DNA from: Saprospiraceae bacterium
GTDB taxonomy: Bacteria; Bacteroidota; Bacteroidia; Chitinophagales; Saprospiraceae
Reading direction: 5' to 3'
Assembly (NCBI GenBank): GCA_016787525.1
Contig: JAEUUP010000168.1
Span: 1 to 64,000, forward strand
DNA length: 64,000 nucleotides
Program-made: the position numbers and the translations under genes
Shown: piece by piece, positions 33,828 through 43,353 of the stretch
How the letters are laid out: each line of letters starts with the position of its first letter
Position numbering within the stretch: the stretch's first letter is position 1
Notes under the pieces: generated by a model
The model's database searches: none
What the model was told of the DNA's origin: nothing
The model's input: only the letters and a program-made list of their open reading frames with translations

Positions 33828-36518
33828 TTAAAAATCAAACAAAAGCTGCCCTTGAACCCGCCATTTTGATGTATGCGGGTTTTCCAAGTAATTGAGTCGT
33901 CGAGTCACATCTATTCTAATCATTTTGAAAATATTGCCAATACCAAATCCCACTTCCATATATGGTTTGTTGGGTGCAAAATCATACGTCAAACTTCGTC
34001 CTTGTTTATCGGTTGGGAAACGAAATACTGAGGGGTTCGTTGTCGGATTATTCACTGCGTCAAGACCTCCATAAACGGCTTTGAAAGTTAAGAACTCCCG
34101 CCATTTCAACTTTTTAATCAAAGGAATTTTATTCAAAACAAAGCCATCAAAGGCGTGTTCGACATTTAAGGACACGTATTTATCGCTGATAAATTCCAGA
34201 TAATTCATCTGATTGTAGTCAAATTGCTCGTAACTCAAGGTTTGATTGGCATTAAATACGTGCAAAGAAGGATACGATACTCCCTTCGCAAATGTCCTTC
34301 CGCCTTCCAACATAATATCTGTATGCCCTATCGGTGCGGCAAAAAACCGCTTAAAAACGCTGGCACTGAGGTTGTGATAACTCGAAAATTCACCCAAAGC
34401 ATCAAGGTTTTTGCCATAAGCATAGTTGAGTCGAAAAACGGGATATTTATTAACAATGCGTTTTCGATATGTTTGCCCTTGAAAAAACTCCTCATTCGGC
34501 GCATACCGCAGGTTAAGAAATGCTTCATGCGTCCTTAGACTTGAAACGGTGACAAGGCGGCTGTCTAAGCTGTTTTCACGCTGGAAACTCAAACTACCCG
34601 CTGGTGTCAGTTGTCTTGTTTGAAAGCCCAATTGATAGGTCACACCGCTTTTGTTTTCGTTTGTATAACGTATGCCCAAAGTGCGTTTGTAGTACATTTT
34701 ATCAAAAACACCCCGACGAATGGAAGTCAAAATATTGTCGGCAGACCTGTTTTCAAAGTTTTGACCTGGCACCTCGACATCGTTGTAGTACCATAATTTC
34801 AACGCACTTTGTGGACGGTTGTTGAAACGCTCATCGTTGAATTGATAGGTCAAAGCAGTATTGTATTTCCATTTTTTATCTTTAAAACCATACGCACCAT
34901 AACCCTCAATACGCCAATGATGGCTGAAATCATAGGTTGTTCGCCCACCTAAAGCCAGTCGAGTGCCTTCAATACCATTTCTGCTGAAAACCGACCCCAA
35001 TGAACCAAACTCGACATTCCCTTGTTTCCAATAACCTGTTGCCCAAAGGTATTTAAAACCCAGAAAGTTTTGATAATCAGCCGTTTCCATCAGTTTGTCG
35101 GCTTTTCTATAGATGTGTTGCTCTGTTTTACTGAGGGGTTCTAATCGGTTTTTTTGCCAAAAATTCGTGGTTTTTTCTGCGGCATCTTGCGCTTCAATAA
35201 CGATTTGGTCGCCTGCATAAATATTGGCTTTTTGTGGATTATTGAAAACAAAATCGTTCATTAAGGTTGTTTTTTTACCCCATAAACCGAAGCCTTTTTC
35301 TCTGTCGCCTAAGCCAAAATCAATCATGACATCATCTTGTGCCAGCGTCCATGTGCTGTCACGTAATTGTATAAATTGCTGCGTAATTTGCAATTGATTC
35401 AAAAAATTGATATTGATATACTTCGGAACGGTCATTTTTGCTTTGCAAATGGCATAACTCGAATCGGCAGCAATGTATAAATTGCCTTCAAAAGTCAAAT
35501 CTGCCTTTGACCGTGGGAAAAAAGCTAAATTAATACATTTTTTACCGCTCACAACGACAGTGTCCATGATATAAAACCGATAAAAATTGGGTGAAAGCGG
35601 CGACAAAGGGCTTAAAAAAGGTTTTTTAAATATTAAAATTTCATTGTCATAAATATCAGCTTTGATATACAGATGGTGTAAATATTCACTCATCCCGTCT
35701 TCGTCGAATAAACTGCCGAGGTTTGCTGTCTTTAGACCCTCGACATATTCCTTGTGCGAAGATGGGTTTTTACGATAAAAAATAGTGGAAGATTTTTCAC
35801 GCAAGTAAGTCGGAATCAAGGCTTTTCCTTTGGCTTTTGTGGTATCCACATCGTCAAAAAAGAATTTGACATTAGTGAGTAATTTGCTGTTTTTAAAACC
35901 TTCGCCCACATTCGCTAAGTCCAATTCCAGCTTTTCATACTGTTTATACTGGTAAAAATCGTGATTTTCAAGCCGATTTTTCGATTTATGAGCAATAACA
36001 TTGTTTATCAATTCAACTGCGGGGTTGTTTCGATTGCGATAACGCTGTTTTTGAATAACAATGGTTTGCAGTTCGGTTGTTGTATTTTCAAGTTGGATAT
36101 TGAGCTTTTGAGATTCATCTATTTTAATCGTTTTAAAAATAGTCTTATAGCCTATGGCTGAAATTTGTAATTCATTTTTAGGCTCTGTGTAAGAAAATTT
36201 GAAATAACCATTTTCATCGGCTGTTTTACCAATAGACGTACCGACAACGCCAATATTAGCAAACGGAATCGTATCTCCTTTGAGCGCATCTAAAACATAA
36301 CCCTCGACAACCGTAAGCGACGGCGGCACGTTTTGTGCCGCCGTAGTGCCTACGAATTGGAAAGAAACGAAAATATATAAAAGTAATGATATTCTAATAT
36401 TGGACAGGGCTTTGACGGGTTGTACTGCACTTTTGAAAATCATTTTTAAACAAGTTGAAGTATTAGAGGATAAGGTTTTTCTACGTTTCATCATTCCTTG
36501 AATTTTAGGACAAAACAC
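33828..36518 (-). CDS. DUF5686 family outer-membrane protein, copy 1
   Basis: A protein of up to 896 residues. The first Met (36518) gives an N-terminal extension; Met26 gives a more ordinary signal peptide (ISLLLYIFVSFQFVGTTAAQ). A carboxypeptidase-like domain follows (VVEGYVLDALKGDTIPFANI, ADENGYFKFSYTE), then the DUF5686 body with NRNNPAVELINNVI, FYQYEKYEKLELD-type motifs and a C-terminal beta-barrel ending in GQLLFDF. The family is Bacteroidota-specific, of unknown function, located at the cell surface. A paralogue (39411-41987) is very similar. A CCCTACG/TTGTATA element lies about 40 bases upstream, placing it in the proposed sigma regulon. Motif copies at 34025 and 35129 have exact counterparts in the paralogue. 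Confidence 0.88.
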   Translation of the reverse strand: MFCPKIQGMMKRRKTLSSNTSTCLKMIFKSAVQPVKALSNIRISLLLYIFVSFQFVGTTAAQNVPPSLTVVEGYVLDALKGDTIPFANIGVVGTSIGKTADENGYFKFSYTEPKNELQISAIGYKTIFKTIKIDESQKLNIQLENTTTELQTIVIQKQRYRNRNNPAVELINNVIAHKSKNRLENHDFYQYKQYEKLELDLANVGEGFKNSKLLTNVKFFFDDVDTTKAKGKALIPTYLREKSSTIFYRKNPSSHKEYVEGLKTANLGSLFDEDGMSEYLHHLYIKADIYDNEILIFKKPFLSPLSPLSPNFYRFYIMDTVVVSGKKCINLAFFPRSKADLTFEGNLYIAADSSYAICKAKMTVPKYININFLNQLQITQQFIQLRDSTWTLAQDDVMIDFGLGDREKGFGLWGKKTTLMNDFVFNNPQKANIYAGDQIVIEAQDAAEKTTNFWQKNRLEPLSKTEQHIYRKADKLMETADYQNFLGFKYLWATGYWKQGNVEFGSLGSVFSRNGIEGTRLALGGRTTYDFSHHWRIEGYGAYGFKDKKWKYNTALTYQFNDERFNNRPQSALKLWYYNDVEVPGQNFENRSADNILTSIRRGVFDKMYYKRTLGIRYTNENKSGVTYQLGFQTRQLTPAGSLSFQRENSLDSRLVTVSSLRTHEAFLNLRYAPNEEFFQGQTYRKRIVNKYPVFRLNYAYGKNLDALGEFSSYHNLSASVFKRFFAAPIGHTDIMLEGGRTFAKGVSYPSLHVFNANQTLSYEQFDYNQMNYLEFISDKYVSLNVEHAFDGFVLNKIPLIKKLKWREFLTFKAVYGGLDAVNNPTTNPSVFRFPTDKQGRSLTYDFAPNKPYMEVGFGIGNIFKMIRIDVTRRLNYLENPHTSKWRVQGQLLFDF

Positions 36519-36555
36519 ATCGAATTGTCCTTTGCGTTTATAGCTTTTGAAGGGA

Positions 36556-36585
36556 TATACAAGGTGGGTATGCTAAAACGTAGGA
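36556..36585 (-). promoter_or_regulatory. Putative ECF-sigma promoter of DUF5686 copy 1
   Basis: TCCTACG on the - strand (36585-36579), a 16-base spacer, then TTGTATA (36562-36556). Confidence 0.6.
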
Positions 36586-36652
36586 GCAACTTGAATAAAA
36601 AATGAAAGAACAACATCTTTGACCTAATTCTGACAAAGCGATTGGACATAAA

Positions 36653-36692
36653 AAAAATAGAAAGCCGACATACGCCGACTTTCTATTTTTTA
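36653..36692 (-). terminator. Terminator behind the anti-sigma gene
   Basis: AAAAAATAGAAAG pairs with CTTTCTATTTTTT around a 14-base loop; the T-run is on both sides, so it could act in either direction. Confidence 0.7.
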
Positions 36693-36748
36693 CCTTAGCT
36701 ACGCCCTCCCCGAAAGAATCGGGATTTCGTACCTCAACAGTAAATCAA

Positions 36749-38224
36749 CTAAAACCGATACAAAACAGCCCCTTTCACTTGCCAAAGTGGTTTAAACTGC
36801 TGCACATTACCAATATTCACATCGTAACTGGTTTCAACTTGTGCTTTTATTTTTCCAAAAATGGGATATTCTGCACCTGCTTGTAAACGCAAAAACGGCA
36901 TCTGAAAAGAATTGTCGTTGCGCATTGTTTTGACAAAAACATCTTCTTTTGTCAACTTATTTTCAAATTGGTATTCAAATTTTTCTTCTAATTTCGATTG
37001 CCCCAAAGCACTGACACCTATATAAGGTTTCAATCGTGTTTTTGTTAAAGCATATTGTAAACCCAACGAATAATGCCAATACGGTTGTTCCACACGCACT
37101 TCTTTTAGTTCGTCGTTTGCCGTAGGCGGCGCAATGGTTGGAATGTCTAATCCAGTGATTTTACTTACCTCATAACTCAACGCCACATATTCAACCTCAC
37201 CCAAAACTTTCCATCGTTCACCCAACAGTATGCTACCACGTCCGCCAATACTGAAACCATCTTGTCGCAAAATATCTTGACCGTCAATGATTGCCAAACC
37301 ACTTGACACACCTATGTCATAACCCGCTATTTTTATGGGTTTGATGATGGGTAAACGCCTTGTTTTTTCATTTTCCGCTGGTTTTTCAAGCGTTTTTTCA
37401 GTCAATTGAGGCGATTTAGGTGCTTTTTGAGTTTCTATCTTTTTTTGAGAAAAAATGCCAAAAGTATCCCGAAGCGGTTGTTTTGCTATCGTTGTATCCT
37501 TTTTATTTTCAAGAATCGCTTTGTTATAATCCGCAACAGGTTGCGTTACAGCGTTTTTTTCGCTGTCTTTTAGCGTTTCTTTTTCTATTGAAATGGGTTT
37601 GTCTATGGGTTTAGCCTCTTCATTTTTGGCAATAATATCCGTTTTTTCGGTAGAAACGGCTGGCTTTTCGAGGACTTTTTCCTCTTGTTTTGGCTGTTTA
37701 CTTACCGTTGTTTTAGGTTTTACACTATTTTCTGTTACGGTTTGAGAAACCGTTGTTTCAGTCTTTCCTTTTTGAAACGATGTCGAAACGTCTTGCCGAA
37801 CCGAAGGCGCAGCGTCCGATAGGTCACGTCGCACAACGGTTTGAAAAATCGTATCGTAACGCTTTACGATGATGTGGTGATAAACAGTATCGCTTTTTGT
37901 GGTAGTCTGTTGCCCTTCATTGGGTTTAAATACTGAGGGGGTAGTTACAGTCGTCTCTTTTTCCTGTCGCAAGGTTTTGACCTCTTGCGCCAATCCGTCA
38001 ATGGTGCTTTGAGCTTTATACAAAGCCCAACTGTTCCAGCCCAAAAGACCGAACAAAGGCAGCAAAAGTAAAGATGCACCCAACCACAACCAACGACGAC
38101 GACGTGCCGCTTGCGCCACATCAATCTGACGTTCCATTGTCTGCCAATCGCCTTCTGTGAAGAGGAAATCCTTTTCTACATTCAGCTTATCATTTAAAAT
38201 TTTGTCAAAGCTCTCGTCATTCAT
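36749..38224 (-). CDS. Probable dual-membrane-spanning anti-sigma factor, long form
   Basis: The 491-residue paralogue of the protein at 2965. The cytoplasmic N-terminus contains FTEGDWQTMERQIDVAQAARRRR, shown here as EGDWQTMERQID (residues about 22-35). A membrane helix follows (about 44-66), then a Lys/Thr/Glu/Gln-rich periplasmic linker of about 250 residues (ETTVSQTVTENS, KPKQEEKVLEK) and a C-terminal beta-barrel region (GYDIGVSSGLAII to VLYRF). The linker is about 100 residues longer than in the other pair. The length could be needed to cross the periplasm. It starts nine bases after the sigma stop. The inhibition of that sigma is inferred. Confidence 0.78.
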   Translation of the reverse strand: MNDESFDKILNDKLNVEKDFLFTEGDWQTMERQIDVAQAARRRRWLWLGASLLLLPLFGLLGWNSWALYKAQSTIDGLAQEVKTLRQEKETTVTTPSVFKPNEGQQTTTKSDTVYHHIIVKRYDTIFQTVVRRDLSDAAPSVRQDVSTSFQKGKTETTVSQTVTENSVKPKTTVSKQPKQEEKVLEKPAVSTEKTDIIAKNEEAKPIDKPISIEKETLKDSEKNAVTQPVADYNKAILENKKDTTIAKQPLRDTFGIFSQKKIETQKAPKSPQLTEKTLEKPAENEKTRRLPIIKPIKIAGYDIGVSSGLAIIDGQDILRQDGFSIGGRGSILLGERWKVLGEVEYVALSYEVSKITGLDIPTIAPPTANDELKEVRVEQPYWHYSLGLQYALTKTRLKPYIGVSALGQSKLEEKFEYQFENKLTKEDVFVKTMRNDNSFQMPFLRLQAGAEYPIFGKIKAQVETSYDVNIGNVQQFKPLWQVKGAVLYRF

Positions 38225-38233
38225 GTCAAATTT

Positions 38234-38770
38234 TTATTCAAATTGTGATATTATGATTTGCAATTTTCGGCGTGCCGCCATCAAGTTTGTTCGAGAAGTA
38301 CCTTCCGAAATGTTCAGTAATTTAGCTATTTCGACGTGCGAATACCCTTCAACAACAGCTAAATTGAAGGCAACTCGATATGAAGGAGGCAACTGCTTGA
38401 CACATTCAATCAGTTCATCGGAAGACATTTTAGACACAATATCTTCCTCTATAACTGCATGATTTTCTGCCAATTCGATGCTCGTTGTTAGGGGTTTGTT
38501 TTGATACTTTTTCAAATAATTAATTGCCGACCGTACAACTATCGTATGTAACCAACCTGAAAATGATAATGCGGGGTCATACATGTCAATTTTCATAAAA
38601 ATACGTAAAAAAGCATCGTTTAGTATCTCTTTCGCCTCCTCATCCGACCGAACATAACGATTGCAAACACTCATACCGTAGCGAAAGAACTGTCGGTACA
38701 ATGCCTTTTGGCTCAATCGGTTGCCTGCCCGACAGCCATTGATAATTTCCTGTAATTCGTCTTTGGTCAT
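38234..38770 (-). CDS. ECF-type RNA polymerase sigma factor, copy 2
   Basis: The 178-residue sigma factor has region 2 (EILNDAFLRIFMKIDMYDP, WLHTIVVRSAINYLKKY) and region 4 with a helix-turn-helix (LPPSYRVAFNLAVVEGYSHVEIAKLLNISEG). It is clearly related to the sigma at 2427 (INGCRAGNRLSQKALY versus ILGCRSNDRRSQKSLY). It has its own CCCTACG-N15-TTGTATC element 28 bases upstream, consistent with positive autoregulation. The same element precedes the TonB receptor, a DUF5686 gene and an outer-membrane protein gene, so these are its likely targets. A TACCTTTG box inside the spacer may also allow transcription by the main sigma. Confidence 0.92.
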   Translation of the reverse strand: MTKDELQEIINGCRAGNRLSQKALYRQFFRYGMSVCNRYVRSDEEAKEILNDAFLRIFMKIDMYDPALSFSGWLHTIVVRSAINYLKKYQNKPLTTSIELAENHAVIEEDIVSKMSSDELIECVKQLPPSYRVAFNLAVVEGYSHVEIAKLLNISEGTSRTNLMAARRKLQIIISQFE

Positions 38771-38797
38771 ATATTTTTCGCCCTGCCTTTATAAGGA

Positions 38798-38826
38798 GAT
38801 ACAAGACAAAGGTAAAGAACGTAGGG
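38798..38826 (-). promoter_or_regulatory. Putative autoregulated ECF-sigma promoter of the sigma operon
   Basis: CCCTACG (38826-38820), 15 bases, TTGTATC (38804-38798) on the - strand. A second box TACCTTTG (38814-38807), matching TAnnTTTG, lies in the spacer. Confidence 0.6.
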
Positions 38827-38939
38827 AGTAAGGATAATTTTTTTAAAAAAAACAACTATTGAAAATATGAATGATGAAGTATTGTAAATTAATCCTTGAA
38901 AAAAAATTCATCATTTATCATTCATACTTCATCATTTCC

Positions 38940-39377
38940 TTAGTTGTTTAATAACGCAATATTAACCGTTGACCCACTTTGCGATAAGGTGATTTTTGCC
39001 GCATCAAAAGAAGGCAACAGCAATTTCCACGGATGCAAATTATTGGACACAGCAAACGGTTCGCTTGGATAACCTATCCAATTGCGGTCAAAATTGTCGT
39101 TATTATTGAGGTCGTGGTAAATTGCGACAGAATATTCGCCAACAGGTAAGTTTTTAAAGACCATTTGCATATTGTCGCCCGTTGGTTTCAGTTCGATAAT
39201 GTCGCTAAACTGAGGGGTCAAAAAGTTTGACCGATTTTGAAGCACGGCTTTGATATTGCCCTCGCGGTGCTTGACGTTGCTGACGTTTACGGTCAATGTG
39301 CCTGTCTGAGGGGCTTGTGCAACGGCAGTTTGGGTAAAAACCATAAGCCCAAAGAATAGGATATTCAATAATTTCAT
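38940..39377 (-). CDS. DUF2141 family exported protein
   Basis: The 145-residue protein has a signal peptide (LLNILFFGLMVFTQTAVAQ) and a beta-sandwich with DUF2141 marks: LTVNVSNVKHREGNIKAVL, here as NVSNVKHREGNIKAVL, the central LPVGEYSVAIYHDLNNNDNFD, given as GEYSVAIYHDLNNNDNFD, and WIGYPSEPFAVSNN. The family is periplasmic or surface-exposed, of unknown function. It lies 33 bases downstream of the second DUF5686 gene and probably shares its transcript. A motif variant (AACTGAGGGGT, 39208) lies inside. Confidence 0.85.
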   Translation of the reverse strand: MKLLNILFFGLMVFTQTAVAQAPQTGTLTVNVSNVKHREGNIKAVLQNRSNFLTPQFSDIIELKPTGDNMQMVFKNLPVGEYSVAIYHDLNNNDNFDRNWIGYPSEPFAVSNNLHPWKLLLPSFDAAKITLSQSGSTVNIALLNN

Positions 39378-39410
39378 GATTGTTTTTTGACCAGTGGTCG
39401 CGTTTAAATT

Positions 39411-41987
39411 TTAAAAATCAAATTGAATTTCGCCTTGAACACGCCATTTTGAGGTGTTCGGATTGTCCAAATAATTAAGCCTTCGGGTCACATCAACTCT
39501 AAATACTTTAAAAATATTGCCGATACCAAACCCCGCTTCCATATACGGTTGTGTCTTAAACCCATGAGTCAAAGACTGACCATTGGCATCTGTCGGGTAC
39601 GCATATACTGAGGGGTTCAAAAGTGGATTATTCGCAGCATCCAAACCGCCATAAACGGCTTTAAACATCAAAAATTCACGCCATTTGAGCTTTTTAACCA
39701 ATGGAATTTTGTTTAAAAAAAAGCCATCAAATGCGTGTTCAACGTTCAAAAACACGTATTTATCGCTGATAAATTCGAGATAATTCATCTGATTGAAGGC
39801 AAATTGTTCATAATTCAAGGTTTGATTCGCTTGAAAAACGTGCAGCAACGGGTACGATAAATTTTTCCCAAAAATGCGACCTGCTTCTAAACGAACATCG
39901 GTGCGCCCAATCGGTGCTAAATAAAAACGTTTGAACACGTCGGCACTCACATTGTGGTAATTCATATAAGCACTTGTGCCATCGTTTGCCACACCATAAG
40001 TATAGTGCAGACCAAAAACAGGGTATTTATTGACAATACGTTTACGATACGTTTGTCCTTGAAAATACTCCTCATTGGGTGCGTAACGGAAGTTAATCGA
40101 GGCTTCGTTTGCCGTTAGGGTCAAATTACTGAGGGGTTTGCCATCGAGGTCTGTTCTGTTGAAACGGAGGCTGCCTGCGGGTGTCAGTTGCCGTTGTTGC
40201 AGACCCACTTGATAGGTCACGCCCGCATTACTTTCGTTGATATAACTGATGCCAAACGAGCGTTTGTAATACATTTTATCGAAAACACCACGATTGAAAG
40301 ACGTTAATATATTGTTAGGTGCTGTATTTTCAAGCGTTTGTCCTGGTACTTCGACATCATAAAGCGACCAAATACGGAAAGCATTTTGAGGACGATTATT
40401 GAAAAAATTGTCGTTCAATTGATAGGTAACGGCTGCCGAATATTTCCATTTTTTATCCAAAAGACCATAAGCGGCATAACCATCTGCACGCAAATGATGA
40501 TTCAAATCCCACGTCGTGCGCCCACCCAAACGGATACGTCCACCTTCGAGGGCATTGCGGCTAAATAAGGCACCTACGGGTCCAAACTCAACACCGCCTG
40601 CGTTCCAATAACCCGTTGCCCAAAGGTATTTCCAGCCCACAAAACGCTTGTAATCAGTGGTTTGTGTCAAGCTGTCAATTTTTTTATACGTGTTTTGTTC
40701 CTTTTTACTGAGGGGTTCTTGTCGGGCAGTTGCCCAAAATTGTTCAGGTTGTTTATCGGCATTTTCTGTTTTGATGACTGACTGAACGTTGTTATATATC
40801 CGCACATCAGCGGCTTTATCAAAAACAAATTCATGGCGAAGGGTTGTTTTTTTACCAAAAACACCGACCGTTTTTGTCGAATCATTGCCACCTGCAAAAT
40901 TGATTGTCACTTCATCGCGTACCAAAGTCCAACCTGCATTGGGCAGTTTATCAAAATTTTGCGTAATATTCAAACCATTGACAAAGTTCACATTAATGTC
41001 TTTTGGCACAGTCATACGCACTTTGCGAATCGCATAAGTTGTGTCGTCGGTGATATACAAATTGCCTTCAAAAGTCAAATCGGCTTTTGAACGTGGAAAA
41101 AACGCCAAATTGATGCAGCGTTGACCGTCCACCACCGTCGTATCCATGATATAAAACCGATAAAATTGTGGCGAAACAGGCGATAAAGGACTTAAAAAAG
41201 GTTTTTTAAACAACTGAATTTCGTTGTCATAAATATTTGCATCAATATATAAACGCTTCAAATAAGTTGCCACACCGTCGTCGTCAAATGCGCCTGTCCA
41301 GTCCGTGTGCTTAATACCGCGCACTTGTGTTGTTTCGTTTTTAGGCGATTTTCGATAATAAACATTAGAAACCGTTTCCCTTTGATAGGCAGGAATCAAC
41401 TCTTTTCCTTTGAGCGTCGTTGTGTCAGCATCGTCAAAAAAGAAATTAACGTTTTTCAAAAGGCGGCTATTTTTCACCACATCTGGCACATTTTCCATTG
41501 CCAAATCCATTTTTTCGTATTGTTCATATTGGTAAAAATCGTGGCTTTCAAGGCGATTATCGGACTTGTGGTCAATGACTTTTTGAATCAATTCAACGGC
41601 TGGATTGTTCCGATTTCTGTATCTATCTTTTTGAATAACAACGGTTTGTAATTCAGTTGTGGTACTTTCTAAAAGAATATTCAAGTGCTGCGAAACACCC
41701 ATTTTAACTGTTACCAATTGCGTTTTATAACCAACAGCTGAAACATGTAACTGTGTTTGCGTTTCTTTAAAAGAAAAATTGAAATAGCCATTTTCGTCTG
41801 CCGACATACCAAAGGACGTTCCCGCCACGCTGATATTGGCAAACGGAATCGTATCACCATGTAGTGAATCCACGACAAAACCTTCGACAACAGTTAAGGG
41901 CTTTGTCGTTTGCGCCTTCATATTAGGAAGCAAAAAAAGGCATAGCAAAATGCTTAAAATTGCCGTTTTAAATACTTGAAATTTCAT
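39411..41987 (-). CDS. DUF5686 family outer-membrane protein, copy 2
   Basis: The 858-residue protein has a clear signal peptide (TAILSILLCLFLLPNMKAQ), a carboxypeptidase-like domain (VVEGFVVDSLHGDTIPFANI, ADENGYFNFSF), the DUF5686 body (RYRNRNNPAVELIQKVID, FYQYEQYEKMDLAM) and a C-terminal barrel ending GEIQFDF. It aligns with copy 1 through almost its full length, including two motif positions (39605, 40706), and carries one extra motif copy (40127) where copy 1 has none. No good sigma element lies upstream. The genes probably arose by tandem duplication with the sigma pair and DUF2141 gene now between them. The function is unknown. Confidence 0.88.
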   Translation of the reverse strand: MKFQVFKTAILSILLCLFLLPNMKAQTTKPLTVVEGFVVDSLHGDTIPFANISVAGTSFGMSADENGYFNFSFKETQTQLHVSAVGYKTQLVTVKMGVSQHLNILLESTTTELQTVVIQKDRYRNRNNPAVELIQKVIDHKSDNRLESHDFYQYEQYEKMDLAMENVPDVVKNSRLLKNVNFFFDDADTTTLKGKELIPAYQRETVSNVYYRKSPKNETTQVRGIKHTDWTGAFDDDGVATYLKRLYIDANIYDNEIQLFKKPFLSPLSPVSPQFYRFYIMDTTVVDGQRCINLAFFPRSKADLTFEGNLYITDDTTYAIRKVRMTVPKDINVNFVNGLNITQNFDKLPNAGWTLVRDEVTINFAGGNDSTKTVGVFGKKTTLRHEFVFDKAADVRIYNNVQSVIKTENADKQPEQFWATARQEPLSKKEQNTYKKIDSLTQTTDYKRFVGWKYLWATGYWNAGGVEFGPVGALFSRNALEGGRIRLGGRTTWDLNHHLRADGYAAYGLLDKKWKYSAAVTYQLNDNFFNNRPQNAFRIWSLYDVEVPGQTLENTAPNNILTSFNRGVFDKMYYKRSFGISYINESNAGVTYQVGLQQRQLTPAGSLRFNRTDLDGKPLSNLTLTANEASINFRYAPNEEYFQGQTYRKRIVNKYPVFGLHYTYGVANDGTSAYMNYHNVSADVFKRFYLAPIGRTDVRLEAGRIFGKNLSYPLLHVFQANQTLNYEQFAFNQMNYLEFISDKYVFLNVEHAFDGFFLNKIPLVKKLKWREFLMFKAVYGGLDAANNPLLNPSVYAYPTDANGQSLTHGFKTQPYMEAGFGIGNIFKVFRVDVTRRLNYLDNPNTSKWRVQGEIQFDF

Positions 41988-42031
41988 TTTTTATAATTTT
42001 GATGACTATATTTTGTTGTTCTATACGATAT

Positions 42032-43267
42032 CTAAACCCTACGTAAAACAGTCGTTACCAATACCAACATCACTACACTCAACACGCCTAATACACCTAC
42101 AAATACACCCAAACCAAACACATCAGACATAAACCCAACGAAAGGTGGCATGATGAAAAAACTGGCGTAACCGAATATCGAAATCATCGGTATCGCAATT
42201 GCCGAAGGCACCCCCTCAGTATTTCCAGCTGCTGAATATGCCAATGGCACCATCGTTGCCAAACCTAAGCCGATGAAACCCATACCTGCGGTAGCAATCG
42301 TTATGTTATTGGCTATAAAAACGATAAAAACGCCTAATAATGAAACCAAAACGCTGGTCAGTAAAAGTTTATATCGCCCTAAAAATTCTGTCAATTTATC
42401 GCCCAAAAGCCTTACTATCGTCATAGCAATCAAAAAAACAGTAAACGCAAAGGCACTTTGAGAAGCCGTTGCTTGATACTGATGAGTGCAAAAAATGGCT
42501 GCCCAATTCGTCAAAGTTCCTTCACTTGCCATACTACAAAAAGCCAATAAAGCGATGGGCAATATGGCGAGCCGTTGCGCTTTTAGGCTTTTCGTCGTTT
42601 GCGTATCTTCTTGTTTTTCAATACTTTCTGATGCCGTTTTTTGAGGTAAAAGGTGAAAGGCTGACCAAATCAACAACCCAACGCTGATGATGGCAACGAC
42701 CAAAAAATGAATAAAAACAGATACATTACCCCACGTCATTGCCGTTCCAAAGGCTGCGCCAATGCCGCCACCGATGCTAAAAACCGCATGAAAAGACGAC
42801 ATTAAAGGGCGTTTATACAGCCGTTCTACTTCTATCGCTTGTGCATTCATCGCCACTTCGAGAGAGCCGATGGCGGCACCCATAATGAAAAAAAGCGGCA
42901 ATAAGACGCTCAAATAAGGGATAAATGTCAAAAATGGCGGTACGGCTGCAAAACCGATTGCCGTCACTGCTGCCACCTGACGGCTGCCAAAACGAAGCAT
43001 TACACGGCTCGACAACAACATAGCCGCTAATGCACCGAATGAACTGCACAGTAATATCAAACCTAATTGAGTGTTCGATACGCCATAATATTGCTGCAAT
43101 TCGGGCAAACGTGTCGGCAAATTGGCGAACCCAAAACCGTTGACAAAAAACAAAATTGAGACAGCTATACGCCTTTGCGTAAGCCATTTTTGATTGATAG
43201 AATTGGGTAAATCGTTGATTTTATCGAAAGTATATTCTTTGTTGATAGATGCTGTTTCGGCAGCCAT
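42032..43267 (-). CDS. MFS transporter
   Basis: The 411-residue transporter has twelve predicted membrane helices and the MFS loop signatures (NTQLGLILLCSSFGALAAMLLSSRVMLRFGSR, abbreviated GLILLCSSFGALAAML, with the R-x-G-S-R loop after helix 2). It resembles the YbjJ/fucose-permease-like branch. The substrate is not readable. The gene is the last of a - strand series with a glycosyltransferase and two membrane lipid-modifying enzymes, separated by an 86-base gap with a small hairpin. One motif copy (42211) reads NTEGV. Confidence 0.88.
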   Translation of the reverse strand: MAAETASINKEYTFDKINDLPNSINQKWLTQRRIAVSILFFVNGFGFANLPTRLPELQQYYGVSNTQLGLILLCSSFGALAAMLLSSRVMLRFGSRQVAAVTAIGFAAVPPFLTFIPYLSVLLPLFFIMGAAIGSLEVAMNAQAIEVERLYKRPLMSSFHAVFSIGGGIGAAFGTAMTWGNVSVFIHFLVVAIISVGLLIWSAFHLLPQKTASESIEKQEDTQTTKSLKAQRLAILPIALLAFCSMASEGTLTNWAAIFCTHQYQATASQSAFAFTVFLIAMTIVRLLGDKLTEFLGRYKLLLTSVLVSLLGVFIVFIANNITIATAGMGFIGLGLATMVPLAYSAAGNTEGVPSAIAIPMISIFGYASFFIMPPFVGFMSDVFGLGVFVGVLGVLSVVMLVLVTTVLRRV

Positions 43268-43292
43268 TTATTTCGTAATTTATTGATAATCA

Positions 43293-43342
43293 ACATTTAG
43301 GAGATTTAGGAGATTTAAGAGATTTAAAAATTTCCTAAATGT
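43293..43342 (-). terminator. Weak hairpin after the glycosyltransferase gene
   Basis: ACATTTAGGA and TCCTAAATGT arms enclosing GAGATTTA repeats. Confidence 0.4.
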
Positions 43343-43353
43343 GCGTTAATGCG

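Noticed and set aside
39304-39312. CTGAGGGG in the DUF2141 gene as a motif copy
   Set aside because: It lacks the TA or A before CTGAGGGG that all counted copies have.
42034-42045. CCCTACGTAAAA as a fifth ECF-sigma site
   Set aside because: It lies in the last codons of the MFS gene, points the wrong way for the - strand genes and has no TTGTATA at 15-16 bases.
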